Program-made: the position numbers and the translations under genes | Shown here: one piece after another, positions 25,960-39,280 of the stretch | Numbering within the stretch: the stretch's first letter is position 1 | Layout: each line of letters starts with the position of its first letter | The notes under the pieces: model-generated | Database searches by the model: none | The model's input: the letters and a program-made list of their open reading frames with translations, nothing else | Told to the model about the DNA's origin: nothing | Assembly (NCBI RefSeq): GCF_029168945.1 | Contig: NC_083609.1 | Coordinates: forward strand, 24,921,501-24,985,500 | Source of the DNA: Cannabis sativa | Taxonomy: Eukaryota > Streptophyta > Magnoliopsida > Rosales > Cannabaceae | DNA: 64,000 nucleotides | Direction of reading: 5' to 3'

Positions 25960-26610
25960 AAGTCTATGCACCGACTGCCATATGGAAATGGCAGTACCTC
26001 TAATTTTTGGAGAACTGGAGATGGCAGTGGTCGCCACCTAGAAAGCACCAAGGGGAAATTGTTCAAATATGTTCCCTCAACACCAAAAAGTGCAACACAA
26101 GTGAAAGAAACCATTTTTCACCAAGAAATAAGCCTAGCCAACCACTGTCATCTTTGTGGCATAATGAGTGGCAGTGGTTGACCATGAATAAGGGAAATGG
26201 GATTTCTTGCCAAAAATATATATTTTCACCAATACTATGTCAAAACTAAGTGAAAGAAGTCACCAAGGGGTGTGGAAACCAGTTGGCCGACCACTGCTAA
26301 ACTTTTGGGACAATTGGTGGTAGTGGTCGGCCACCACATAGGAGTGGGAGTTTCATTGGCCAAATTTTATTTCCAACATCCATGTATCAAATACAAGTGA
26401 GAAAAGTCATCCTCTTATGCGACCACTGCAACTTTTTTGGCAAAAATGGTGGCAGTGCTCTCCTAAGAAATTTGCTAAGAACCATTGTGGCCAAAGTGGT
26501 TTCTAGCATCCATATGACTAAAATAAGTAAGAAACACCATCAATGACTTCCCATAAGCCATGACCGACCAGTTCTACTTCATGGCCCCAACTGGTGGCAC
26601 TAGTCTCCTA
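25960..26610. repeat. Degenerate tandem units each carrying a CCGACCACT/AGTGGTCGG hairpin
   Basis: Five related blocks with centres near 26010, 26160, 26310, 26440 and 26585, spaced about 130-155 bp. Each has a CCACTG-type left arm, an A/T-rich spacer and a GGCAGTGG-type right arm. The best is 26284-26295 (TGGCCGACCACT) with 26322-26333 (AGTGGTCGGCCA), a perfect 12-bp inverted repeat. The blocks lie inside the G2 LTR and are non-coding. Confidence 0.75.
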
Positions 26611-29600
26611 TTAGAGTTTTGAATGTCAAAATGAGATTTTGGGGTCCCGAGACCCCCAAATTATGACTCGCCATATAAAAACAAGTCAAAACACACCCCA
26701 AGAGGTTTGAGATCATGCACGATCAAGAGCTGCCATTTGGCCATGTCAGTACTCGCAATTGGGACAAGACAGCACAAACTGCCCTTCAATAAAATGGGCG
26801 TAACACTCTCAATTTTTATCCAAATGATCTGGTTCAACTTGAATTGGAAAGATAATTTCAAGATAAATCTAAGTGCATCTATTCATAGCTCAATTATGAA
26901 GTTATCGGGTTCAAAATTGGCTCACAAGGCGGACTGGTACACTTTACTCAAGAATTGAATAGTATAATTAAGTGTGGGGTGTTGGAGGACACTGACACAA
27001 CACATGTGGCATCATATGTGAATAGTGGCAACCCAAAACACATATTTTAAACACTTCTCACCAATGTCATGAATTCCAAGACAAGTGGTGACATTCCTTG
27101 TGTAACACCCTAACTAGCATAGGCGTGTTAACGTGATTTTAAATATACTGTGCAGCTCGTTGCTAATCAACGAGGTTAATGAAAATCGTGATTAATTAAA
27201 ATTTTACTATTTAATTAAAACTTATAATATTACATACAAAATATTTCGGGATCCCGTTTACAAAATACTTTACAAAAGTTTGCTAGTCATTTACAAAATA
27301 TTTGTCGCCCAGTGACTAACAACAAAAGCCCTGATGTCCCGAGAATCGTACGCTCCATGCCTAACCGCCCCGACATGTACAATCTTCATCTGCTCGTCCT
27401 CACGGTTCTTCGGCCTGAGCCTTGCCCTTACCTACACATAAACATAGCACTGTGAGTTGACAGACTCAGTAAGAAAAAGAATAAATCATATAACATACAT
27501 ATATCCCGGATTATGATTAGACGCCCATGTTAGGTTTTATGCCCTAAATAAAACTCTTTACAATCTAATTAGTTATCAATATAAGAAATTTGAAGTGATT
27601 TATGTTTGCTTGAATTTTACATGCTAGTGGTTTAATATGTTCATTACTTTTACACACAAAATCAATTAAATCTAGATCATATGTTTATTCACAATTACAG
27701 TATCGTCAACACAGTGGAATGTGATTGTGATCATATGAATCAAAAGACTAAGTCCCTGTTTCATCAGTGTTTTGGATTTACACTAATGTGATAATCAGCG
27801 ATGATGTGTACTTACACTTGGAGTAAGTGTTATGTTCTTTCCAGGACATTAGTAAAGTATACTAGTTTCGAATGTATGGAGTATACATTGGACTTGACCG
27901 ATATTGCAACTTAGTTAAGATATTATAAATTTACCGTTATATCTTTCCAAGTCAATATCAGTAGCTGATCTTAAGATTAAAAGAATCTAAATCCTGATAT
28001 GCTTAGGCTCAACTCAGGAGTACTATTCATGTTCTTTGATTTATTAGTTAAGCCTACTTTTGGGTCAGGGTGATACGTATATTTTGGGAACATGATAGTA
28101 TGATTGAGTGGGAGTGCTGAACATAAATATGGAATCTATAGCTTCTAATGGTGTATAGAAGTCAAGTGATGATTCCCTTCGAGCTTAGCAAATAGAAGTA
28201 AGTGGATGAGCTCTTGTTTAAGTGACTAATTCTTAGATCACTAAACACCATTTACAGGTAGCTAAGTGTTTTAAGGGGCAAAATACATTGAGGGGTGAGA
28301 ACGGTAAAATTATCCCATCTCGATGTAAATCATCTATATGGAGGATCTTTGATCACAATAAGATTATAACAATGGTTAAATGAGATAGCATATCTATATC
28401 GTGGAACATATAATATGCTCTATATAAGTCTGAGAGTGCAACTCTAAGTTCTAAGAGTGGATTCAACGAAGAATAAATAAGTAGGAATTTACTTGGTAAA
28501 TTCTGTTCACTTATTGGAAGCTCAGCATATAGATCTATGGTCCCCATTCTAGTTGAGAACATTCTGCTTGTAAGACTCAATAATTGATTCGTGATTAGTC
28601 AATTATAATTCTAAAGTTAGACTATGTCTAATTTGTGAATTTTCACCAAGTAGGGGCGAAATTGTAAAGAAAAGAGATTCTAGGTTTATTTATTTATTAA
28701 TGGACTTTATATGTCTAGTTAATAATTAAATTAAATGACAATATTATTTAATAATCTATTTTAGTTATTAAATAATTAGTTTTGGCATTTAAATGGTTAG
28801 AATTGGAAGGCGTTTTTGAGAAAATAGAAATAAAATTTGTTAAAACTGCAAAATCAAGTGGGCCCATTATCTACACCATGGTCGGTTTAAAGACCGCTTA
28901 GTTTAATTTGGAAATTAGCAGTTAATCATGTTTAATTATGAAAATTATTTATAGCTATTTAAATAATTATTATGCTGTTATTGTTGAATTCTGAAATGCA
29001 TTTTATGTCATTTAGTGATTTTTCATAAGTTTGCATTTCCGGTGCCCGGTAACATGGAACTCGGTGTTTGGCTCAGTAAAATCACAACTTAGTATGTTAG
29101 TAGATTGGGACGGTTTATTAGACATTGGGAATGTCGGGAATGGCCGGGAATTTAGAATTTCCCAAAAATACCCCTTTAGTGTTATTTATGATTATTTTAG
29201 TGTGAAGGGGCAAAATGGTCATTTTGCCCCATTGGTATTTTGTCCTTTAGTGGACTTAGTTGCACTTTATTTTTAGCTTTTATTAACTATGTTTTGCTGA
29301 AATTAATTCAAGTAAAAAGGGTAGGTTATTTCATTTTACCAAAAATTTAAAAAAAAAAAAGGAAAATTCAAAATCACTCTTTCTCTCTCAAGCTCTCTCT
29401 CTTTCGGCCACCCTTAGAGCAGCTAGGGCTTTTGATTTTGCTCTCTCAATCCTTTGTTTCCAGCAACTCTTTGTGTAATCCAAGCCAAGGTTTAATCTCT
29501 AACAACTTTCTTTGTGTTTTCTTGAGTTGTAAGAAAAATATGATAGTTGCATGCTTGATAATTTGATGTTGTTGCTGCTGTGTTTATGTGATAATTTCTG

Positions 29601-30005
29601 TAGTTAAATATGTTTATTTGAGTTGAATTGAGCTGCTAGTAATGCATGATTAGTGGTATTGTTTAAAGTTATGGTTTTTCTATTCAAAAGCTTAAGTTTT
29701 CAAAGTGAAAGTTGTGAAATTGGTGGCTGTAGTTGTTGCATGAGTTAGGGTTTGGTTTCTGCAGTTTTTATATGCTTGAATATGAGATTTTAATCAGGGT
29801 TTGATGCATGATATGTTGCTTAGGCAAGTTTTGAGTTTTAGAACTCAATCTTGAACCTTTAATGGTGAATTGAGTTTCTGTGGTTAAAGCTCGGTTTTGT
29901 TTCTTTAGAATTGTTCCTTAGGGTCTAAATAGCAGGTCTGGAAGTTTTGGTATAGTTTGGATTTGATTTGAGCAATGTGTGAATTTTTGAAAAGTTCCTG
30001 CGAGG

Positions 30006-30097
30006 AACCGGAATTCCGGTTGTGCATCCGGAATTCCGGATGGGGTTTTGAAAATTTCCAGAACCAGAATTCCGGTTGGACAACCGGTCTGCCGGTT
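30006..30097 (+). repeat. Cluster of four palindromes in G1 copy 2
   Basis: AACCGGAATTCCGGTT (30006-30021) and ATCCGGAATTCCGGAT (30026-30041) are perfect 16-bp palindromes. AACCAGAATTCCGGTT (30062-30077) has one mismatch. AACCGGTCTGCCGGTT (30082-30097) is a 6-bp stem with a 4-base loop. The cluster is conserved in G1 copies at 32463 onward, 55275-55366 and 57750-57841. Confidence 0.9.
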
Positions 30098-30420
30098 GGG
30101 TGATTTTTAGGAACCCTAGATTTTCTCGTTTTTATGTTATTTGGGGTATTGCCATGCTTTTTATCGATAGGGAAACTTTTAGTTCCTAGTTTAAGTCCCC
30201 GGGAAGTGATTTAGCGTGTCACTTATAGTGTTGTGATTGTTATGGTTTAGGAGCCTATAATCCGCCGCGCAGTTCGTTCCAGTCAGGTTGACCGACACAC
30301 CTGAATTCGGAATTGAGGTAAGGTTAGTATAACAGTATGCATATATAGATTACATGTTTAGCGTGCATGTTAGGAAGCCTATTAGATTACATTAGATATG
30401 TATGTTGGCTTCGAACCATC

Positions 30421-30830
30421 CGACTGTGTCACATCGGTACAGGCTAGAGTATGACTAGCAGCTGGAGTATGACCAGTGTACCGAGTATAGGCTGACACTG
30501 TATCACATCGGTACAGGCTAGAGTATGACTAGCAGCTGGAGTATGACCGAAGGTACCGAGTATAGGTGACATCGTATCACATCGGCACGGGCTAGAGTAT
30601 GACTAGCGAGTGGAGTATGACCAGTGTGCCGAGTATAGGCTGATACTAGGGTTGGTGGTTCCGTACTATTTGACGTATCACATCGGTACGAGGCTAGAGT
30701 ATGACTAGCGAGTGGAGTATGACCGATTAATGCGAGTATAGGTGATCTTGTAAAACATCGGTACAGGCTAGAGTATGACTAGCAGCTAGAGTATGACCAG
30801 TGTACCGAGTATAGGCTGTTACTTGTCAAT
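30421..30830 (+). repeat. Minisatellite of G1 copy 2, five units
   Basis: Units open with GTATCACATCGGTACAGGC or a close variant and contain GAGTATGACTAGC and ACCGAGTATAGG. Unit starts are near 30427, 30492, 30571, 30676 and 30757. Other G1 copies have three or four units, so the array length varies. Confidence 0.85.
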
Positions 30831-33010
30831 AGTACCGTCTTATGAACGTCCAGGACTCAGTATCGTGTGGGACACGACAGTTAGGGTTATGGTCAGGGGT
30901 ATGGGCGTCTGATCATAGCTCAAGATTTATGTATGTTTATTATTATGCTTTTCTTACTGAGTCTGTCAACTCATAGTGCTATGTTTATGTGTAGGTAAGG
31001 GCAAGGCTAAGGCTGATGGACCGTGAGAGCGAGCCGGTGAAGATTGTACATGTCGGGGCGGTTAGGCCTGGAGCGTACGATCCTCGGGACAGCAAGGCTA
31101 TTTTTGTAAATAGTCGCTAGGCGACAAGTATTTTGTATAGACAGTAAACTTTTGTAAAAGGTTTTGTAATCGGGATCCCGAGTATTTTGTATAAATATTT
31201 TACTAGTTTAATTAAAAAGTAAAAATTTTAATTAATCACGTTTTCCTTAAACCTCGTTGATTAGCAACGAGCTGCACAGTACGTTTAAAAATCACGTAAT
31301 ACGCCTATGCTAGTTAGGGTGTTACAGGCGGCCACTTATTTAGGTTTTTCAAATTGATATTTTCATTATTTTAATGCCAAATAATTCCTAACCTAAACCT
31401 AGTAGTTGCCTATAAATAGAAAGTGATGGCTCAGTCAAATTACATGCTTTTCATAACATCTTCTGACAGAAATTTCTCTCTTCAGAAAACTGAGCCTTCC
31501 CTTTTCTATACCTTGGCCGAAACCCCTCTCCCTCTTTTCTCTTCCTAAATTTCGACCCTAGTGAAAGAGTAAGTGCCCACACACAGCAAGTGGTAACTCA
31601 ATCATAAATTGGAAGACTGTGAAGGATCAAACTTAAAGAGAAGGACATTCGGGCTCAGATGTTGATTATACTCTGCGACAGAAAGGATACAAGGGTTAGA
31701 GATCTGAGTGGAAGGAGACATTAATTCCGCTGCATCAATGTAAGGTTTTCTTAACTTTATATGTGTTTATTTTATCGTTTTAGAAAGTTCATATTTAGGG
31801 TGTTAAACAACATACTTGTGAGTAGATCTAAGATCCTAGTAAAATAATATCCAATAGCCCATACCCCTGACCATAACCCTAATCCCCGTGTCCCACACGA
31901 TACTGAGTCTCGAACGTTCGTACGACAGTACTTTTGACATAGTAACAGCCTATACTCGGTACGCTAGTCATACTCTAGCCGTATCGATATGTTACTGTAT
32001 CAGCCTATACTCAGTATGTCAGTCATACTCTGACCATACCGATGTCATACTGTAAAATAGTACGGTACTATCGACCATAATATCAGCCTATACTAGGTAC
32101 GCTAGTCATACTCTAGTCGTACCGATGTGATATTGTCAGATAGCATGAAAGCCAACATACATATCTAATGTAATCTAACAGGCTTACTAAAATGCACGCT
32201 AAACATGTAAATACATATGCATACTGTTATACTAATCTTACCTCAATTCTGAATTCAGGTGTGCCGATCAACCTGAGTGGAACAATCTGCTCGACGAATT
32301 ACAGGCTCCTAAATAACATCAATCACAACACTGATAACAGACACGCTAAATTACTTCCCGGGGCCTTAAACTTTAAACTAAAAGTTTCCCTATCGATAAA
32401 TAACATGGCAATACCCTAAATAACACAAAAATGGGAAAAACTAGGTTTCCCAAATCTGCCCCAACCGGTAGACCGGTTCCCCAACCGGAATTCCGGTTCT
32501 GGGAAAAATTCCTGGAAGCCAACCGGAATTCTCGAAGCCAACCGAAATTTTCGTTCCTGGAATTCTGATTCAGTGCAGAAATTTTTCAAAATTTCATAAC
32601 TCATGCAATTCAACCCCAAATCAAACCAAACTCTCCAGACCTGCTAATTAGACCATAATGAACATTTCTAAAGCAACAAAATAACCACCCAACCACAGAA
32701 TCAAAATTTGCCATTAAAGCTCCAAGTTTGAGTTCAAAACTCAAACTTGGTTAAGTCTAACTAACAGTCAACAAAACCTGCTTGAATCCACATAACTAAA
32801 CATATTTAAGCTTCAGATAACAACACTAAACAATAACAGTAGCTACATCAAGCAATTCCTCAAAACATGTAAAATTTCATTTCCTTAAAACCCAAGAAAC
32901 TAAAGAGGAAGCTATAAGAAATTACCTAGAGCTTAAGCACTTCAAATCCTTGAAGAATCTTGCTGGAAATGCAGAAAAATTGCCCCAAACCCTTGCTGTT
33001 CTAAGGGTGG

Positions 33011-33148
<138 letters not shown>

Positions 33149-34052
33149 TCTTGAATTTTTAAATTTTAGCTTTTTGAATAAATAAAAAAATAACATAATA
33201 CCTATCTTATTTCAGCTAACATAAACCAAAATAAATCAATTAATCACTTAATACTAAGTTCACTAAAGGACAAAAGCTTATGAGGCAAAATGACTATTTT
33301 GCCCCTCCCACACTAAAAGGATTAAAAAGGCACTTAAGGGTACTTTTGGGAAATTCTAAATTCCCGACCAATCATGACATTCTCCATGTCTAACAATACC
33401 ATCCTACTATACTAAAATACTAAGATGTGATTCTACTGAGCCCTACACCGCGTTCCAATATTGCCGGGCACTGAACATGCAAAAATATGAAATTTCTTTA
33501 TATGACATATAAAATGCATTCTGAATTCAAATATATTATCATCAATAATTAATAAATAATTTTCATAATTAAACCCTAATTATCTGCTAATTTCCAAATT
33601 TAAATTAAGCGGTCTTTACACCTTGTCACTCCATTTCAAATTGGTGCATCTTTAGTCGAAAATAACCATTTTCTCAATGTTTGTAGGATTTTGGCCTAGA
33701 AACAAGGGGTTTTTGGTAGATATTTAATTATTTATAATTTTTTATTCATTACTAAGAATGATATGTGGGATTTGTTAGTGAGACACCCCGACATGTGGGG
33801 ATCACTAACAAACCCTACAACCTATATAATAAGAGTAAAAGGCTGAAGTGAGGGGACCTTCTTTTGGATTTACTTGATGGCAACCAAGTACACCATATCC
33901 CTTGCTTTATCTTTTTACTTGAGTCCACCATACTTTGTCGACACCAAGACCTCAAACATCATTAATATACATCCCTTTTTCTACTTTTATTTGTTTATTA
34001 TTCTCGAGAACCTTACAACCACTATATTTTTGAGATTTGTGAATATTGAGTC

Positions 34053-35930
34053 TGTTGGGTTTTGTGCCCTAAATAAAACCCATTTCAATATAATCAAGAT
34101 TTATTAATTAATAAAGATCAGAAATCGTATTTTATGTTGCATGGTTCACATGATTTATTTCATGATTATGTTAAATGTATAAATTCTATTAAGTCCAGAA
34201 CATATGTAAATATTTATATTTTTGTTCATGATTATAGTGTTGTCAGAACAGTAGAATATAATCATGATTATATGTTCAAAAGTTTAATTCCCATGATTTG
34301 TCGATTCACTGGATTTAGAATGGCATGATAATCTGCGATAAGGTATACTTACACCTTGGATAAGTGTTATGTCCTTTCCAGGGTATTAGCAAAGTTTACC
34401 AGTATCAGATGTATGGAGTATACATTGGAAATGACCGATATTGATCTTGGATAAGATATCATAAACTTACCGTTATATCTTTCTAAGTCAATATCAATGG
34501 TTGATTTTAGGTCTATGGATCTTAATCTTGATATGGTAAGGTTCAACTTAGTTGTATTATTTGTGTTCTTCAATTTGTTCTTTAAAGTCCACCAATTGGA
34601 TCTTCTCCTGACATACAGACTAAGGACATGGAAGTTCAATTGAGTGTGAGCGCTGATCATAAATATGGAATCTATAGCTTCTATAGGTATTTAGAAGTGA
34701 AACGATGATCTCCTTCGAGCTTGGCTGAATAGAGATAAATGATTGAGATCTCATTTCAGTAATTATATTAATTTACTGAAATATCATTTATAGGTAGCTA
34801 AGTGTTTCAAGGATAAAATACATTGAAGGGTAGAACGGTAAATTTGTCCCTATTCAGTGTAGATCAATTATAGAGGATCCTTGACTATTAGGATTGTAAC
34901 AATGGATAATCATAACTTATCTACATCGTGGTACATATAGAGCGTTCGATATAACTGAGAGTGTATTCAATTCCAAATCTATAGTGGCGCAAGGCGGAAT
35001 TATAAGTTAGGGAATTTACTTGGTGAATTCTAGATCTACTTATTTAAAGCTCGGTTATATAGGCCCATGGTCCTCTCACTAGTTGCGATAATACTACTTG
35101 CAGACTCAGTTAATTAGTTTTAATTAATCGTTTATAATTCTAAAGTAAGACTATGTCTTATTTATAAATTTTCACTAAGCAAGGGCTTAATTGTGAAGAA
35201 AAGAGGTTTTGGGGTCAATTTGTTAATTAAGAGACTTTGTATGGTCTAATTAATAAATTACATAAATGAAAATTTTATTTAGTAATTAATTATAATTATT
35301 CAATAAATAGTTTTAGCATTTATAGGATTGAATTGGAAAATATGGTATTATTGAAAAGAAGAATAAGTGGTTGAAATAAAGTGGCAAAAATCTAACTAGA
35401 AATTGGTCTTATAGTGTACGACCATGATGTGGATTTTTGCCCAATATTTTATTCTTTTTTAATCCATATAATTCAACCCTAAGCCCTAGTTGAAACACTA
35501 AAAAAGGATTATGATACTTTCACTCATCCAACTTTTGTCAACTTGGCTATTCAACTAACCTAGATGAGAGAGCTCCTTCCTTAGTGATTTCACCTCCTTC
35601 ATTTTTCTTCCATATTCGAAACACCTTGAGTGAATGAGTGTCGTGCCCATACATAGCAAGTCAAGTACTCAGTCATAGTGAGTAAGACGGTGGTAACTAA
35701 ACCCGAAGGAGAGAAAGAGATCCAGGTTCAGATCTTGATAATGCTCTGCTACAGAAAGGAATGAAGGGCTGTAGATCTTGAACGGAAGGAGTCATTATAT
35801 TCCGCTACAATAAATGTAAGGTTTTCTTAAACCCTTATGTGTTTATTTCATTGTTTTATAGAATTCATATTTAGGATGTTAATCAACATACTTATTATTA
35901 AATCTAGATCTTGGTAAAATATTCCCAACA
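34053..35930 (+). mobile_element. C1 solo LTR (1878 bp) in the G2 LTR
   Basis: Starts TGTTGGGTTTTGTGCCC and ends ATTCCCAACA. The probable TSD is GAGTC (34048-34052) and GTGTC (35931-35935), 4 of 5. It is uninterrupted, so it serves as a length reference for C1. No internal region is present. Confidence 0.9.
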
Positions 35931-36215
35931 GTGTCTCCCATGAGCCTTGTGTTCATAAGTCTCGATACAAATTTCACCTAGAAATCCATTGTTATTTTCC
36001 ACACACTCTTGAGAACATAATTTTGGTGTGTCAGATCCAATTAATAAAAATCAAAGTAGACGTAGCCCCATTACCATCGTGAGATGGGGATAAACTACTA
36101 TAAATCCCTTGTGTCTATTTTATTTATTATGATTTTATTTAGTCAAATTAAGTCATCTCAGTCCTCTTTGTTTTTACGATCATCTTAGATCAGTTGAGGA
36201 AAACCCGCATCAATA

Positions 36216-36367
36216 GTTTGATGCTTTCATTGAGAGTGTTGCGGTAAAAATTTGACTATTTTTCCTTTGGGAAACTCATTTATTTACTTTTCTCACAACA
36301 ATGGTGTTTAGTACCAGTAGGACTAATTTTGAGGAGGATGTTGAAGTCTTAAGGAGGAAGTTAATCA
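36216..36367 (+). pseudogene. Leader and first codons of a G2 gag, cut by insertion
   Basis: After the G2 LTR comes GTTTGATGCTTTCATTGAGAG, then an ATG at 36301 that opens MVFSTSRTNFEEDVEVLRR and stays open until the C1 element at 36368 cuts it. The start resembles Gypsy gag beginnings, but 22 codons are too few to classify. The continuation was not found downstream. Confidence 0.5.
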
Positions 36368-38253
36368 TGTTAGGAATATTTTACAAGGATTTAGATTTAC
36401 TAACAAGTATGTTGATTAACATCCTAAATATGAATATCTCTAAAATAATGAAATTAATCACATAAGAGTTTAGAAAACCTTACATTGGTTGCAGTAAAAT
36501 ATAATAACTCTTTCCGCTCAGATCTCTAACCCTTGTTCCATTCTGTCGGAGAGTATTATCAAGATCTAAGCTTGGTTCTCTTTCTCTCCTTCGGGTTTGG
36601 TTACAACCGTCTTACTCATATGATTGAGTACTTGACTTGCTATGTGTGTGCATGACACTTTATCACTCAAGGTTCGAATATGAAGAACAATGAAGGAGGT
36701 TTTGAATCACTATGGAATGAACTCTCTCATGTACTAGTTGTCTGACAGAGAAAACTAGGTTTGATTTGGTTGAAGGCATCAAGTGGATCAGTGAGAGCAT
36801 CATGTTCCTTTTATAGTGTTTCAACTAGGGCTTAGGGCTGAATTATATGGATTAAAAAGAATACAATATTAGGAAAAAATAACACTAAGGGCCGGCCACT
36901 AATAGGACCATTCTCTAGTTACAATTTTGCCACTTGTTTTCAACCACTTATTCTTCTTTCAATAATACCATATTTTCTAATTCAATCCTATAAATGCCAA
37001 AACTGTTTATTTAATAATTATAATTAATTATTAAATAAAATTACCATTTATATTACTTATTAATTAGACCATGCAAAGTCTCTTAAATAAAAAATTGACC
37101 CTAAAACTACTTTTCTTCACAATTAAGCCATTGCTTAGTGAAAATTCAAAAATAAGACATAGTCTAATTTTAGAATTATAATTGATTAATCAAAATCAAT
37201 TGATTGAGTCTGCAAGCAGTATTATCTCAACTAGTGAGAGGACCATGGGCCTATATAACCGAGCTTTCAATAAGTAGATCTAGAATTTACCAAGTAAATT
37301 CCCTAACTTATTAGTTCCGCCTTGTGCCACTATAGATTTGAAATTGAATAGCACTCTACTTTATATAGAACGCTCTATATGTACCACGATATAGATACGT
37401 TATGATTATCTATTGTTACAATCCTAATAGTCAAAGATCCTCTATAGATGATCTACATCGAAAAAAGGGATAAATTTACCGTTCTACCCTTCAATGTATC
37501 TTATCCTTAAAATACATAGCCACCTATAAATGATACTTCAGTAAACTAATTTAATTACTGAAATGAGACCTCAATCATTTATTTCTATTCAACCAAGCTC
37601 GAAAGAAATCATTGTTTCACTTCTAAATACTTATAGAAGCTATAGATTCCATATCTATGTTTAGCGCTCCCACTCAATTAAACTGTCATGTTCCCAAGAT
37701 GTAAATATCTGCCAGAACCATAGGTTAGCATCCATGAACAACTTAAAGAACATAAATAATAAAATTATGTTGAACCTAACCATATCAGGATTAAGATCCA
37801 TAAACCTAAGATCAACCATTGATATTGACTTAGAAAGATATAACGATAAGTTTATGATATCTTATCCAAGATTAATATAATATCGGTCTCTTCCAATGTA
37901 TACTTCATACATCTAATATTGCTATACTTTGCCAATGTCCTAGAAAGGACGTATCACTTATCCAAGGTTTAAGTATACCTTATCGCTGATTATCATGTCA
38001 GTCTAAATCCAGTGAATTGACAAATCATGGGAATTAAACTTTTGAACATATAATCATGATTATATTGTATTGTGCTGACAACACTATAATCATGAACAAA
38101 TATATATGTTCTGGACTTAATAGAATTTATACATTAAATATAATCATGAAATAAATCTTGTGAACCATGCAACATAGAATGATTTCTGATATTTTATTAA
38201 TTAGTAAATCTGATTATATTGAAATAGCTTTATTTAGGGCACAAAACCCAACA
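36368..38253 (-). repeat. 3' LTR of C1 element A (1886 bp)
   Basis: On the plus strand it begins TGTTAGGAATATTTTAC and ends CACAAAACCCAACA. Uninterrupted full-length C1 LTR in minus orientation. Confidence 0.93.
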
Positions 38254-38961
38254 AACTCCCACTTGCACTAATATAAAACTAAAAGTGTATTTCAAATAAT
38301 CTCAACACCTTAATATCCAGATCAAGTGGAGAATGTAGTATTCTCTCTGTAATAGGATCTGACAGGTTTTATTCAACACAACCTTTCTCCACCATTACAT
38401 ATCCTTAATCACAAAATTCTTAATATTGTGAAATTACTCTCACTACTACAAATAACCCCTTTTATGTCTAACAAAAATAGGGTTGGACATGAAATTTTTT
38501 TTGAGGAGATTTTATGTCCAACATTGATGGACTAGAAAAAATTTTATATTATGTCTAACAATATTGGACTTGAAAAAGTCAAAGGACGTTATATGTTAAA
38601 AAATTTAATTAAATAATATATATATTTTTAATTTTGAGTATAATTTTTGTCCAACTACTATGATGGACGCTACTATGCTGGACGTGGGGTTAGATTATTT
38701 GAAAAAAAAATAATTCACGCCTACCTAGAGGAATTCACATGTACTACTAAAAAAACTTATCAGATTTCAAAAATAAAGTAATTTCTTATTATTTAATAAA
38801 TAATATATTTTCTCTTTCTCTCTCCAATTTAAACCTAAAAACCTATCAAAGCCACTCAGCCGCTCCACTACCTTCTCTCTCTCAATAATATGTTTTATTC
38901 TATTTTCTCTAACATAAAAAAATAACCAGAATGGTTAAGCCAAAAAAAAAAAAGCCAAAGT

Positions 38962-38962
<1 letters not shown>

Positions 38963-39034
<72 letters not shown>
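38963..39034. repeat. (CT)n microsatellite, 36 units
   Basis: An uninterrupted CT run inside the CACTA element. Confidence 0.97.
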
Positions 39035-39039
<5 letters not shown>

Positions 39040-39213
39040 GGTAGTGGGGTTTTGTGGGGAATACAAGGAGGTGGTTCGTTGGGTTACTGACGGCATTATT
39101 CTCAGTCTGGTCTCGATGCACCAACGCAATAGCGCAGATCTGGTTCAGGTCCTCTTGTTCATTGTGTTTTGGGTCGTACGTCTCTGTCAAGCTCCACTCC
39201 AAATGGACGAGTT

Positions 39214-39215
<2 letters not shown>

Positions 39216-39277
<62 letters not shown>
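39216..39277. repeat. (TC)n microsatellite, 31 units
   Basis: A second run inside the same CACTA element, 181 bases after the first. The two runs bracket the GC-richer insert. Confidence 0.97.

Positions 39278-39280
<3 letters not shown>

Larger units (their letters stand above)
28886..31326 (+). mobile_element. G1 element copy 2 (plus, 2441 bp), innermost of the nest
   Basis: Starts TTTAAAGACCGCTTAG (TGTAAAG in the other copies) and ends TAGTTAGGGTGTTACA. The TSD is GTCGG (28881-28885) and GGCGG (31327-31331), 4 of 5 matching; the uninterrupted C1 LTR at 16343 supports the joined target. Contents in order: AT-rich 5' part, interrupted CT tract (29379-29405), four CCGG-centred palindromes (30006-30097), minisatellite (about 30421-30830), a GC-richer block (about 31000-31090) and a terminal hairpin (31253-31271). 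TG...CA ends and the 5-bp TSD make it look like a solo LTR, probably Gypsy, though no internal part is known here. Confidence 0.88.
27528..31856 (+). mobile_element. C1 solo LTR nested in G1 copy 1
   Basis: Starts TGTTAGGTTTTATGCCC and ends ATCCAATA (mutated from CCAACA), with a perfect TSD GCCCA at 27523-27527 and 31857-31861. It is split at 28886-31326 by G1 copy 2. The remaining 27528-28885 plus 31332-31856 total 1.88 kb, matching other C1 LTRs. No internal region. Confidence 0.92.

Noticed and set aside
30421..30830. CRISPR-like array in the regularly spaced G1 minisatellite
   Set aside because: The whole unit is repeated, there are no unique spacers, the host is a plant and the array lies inside an LTR.
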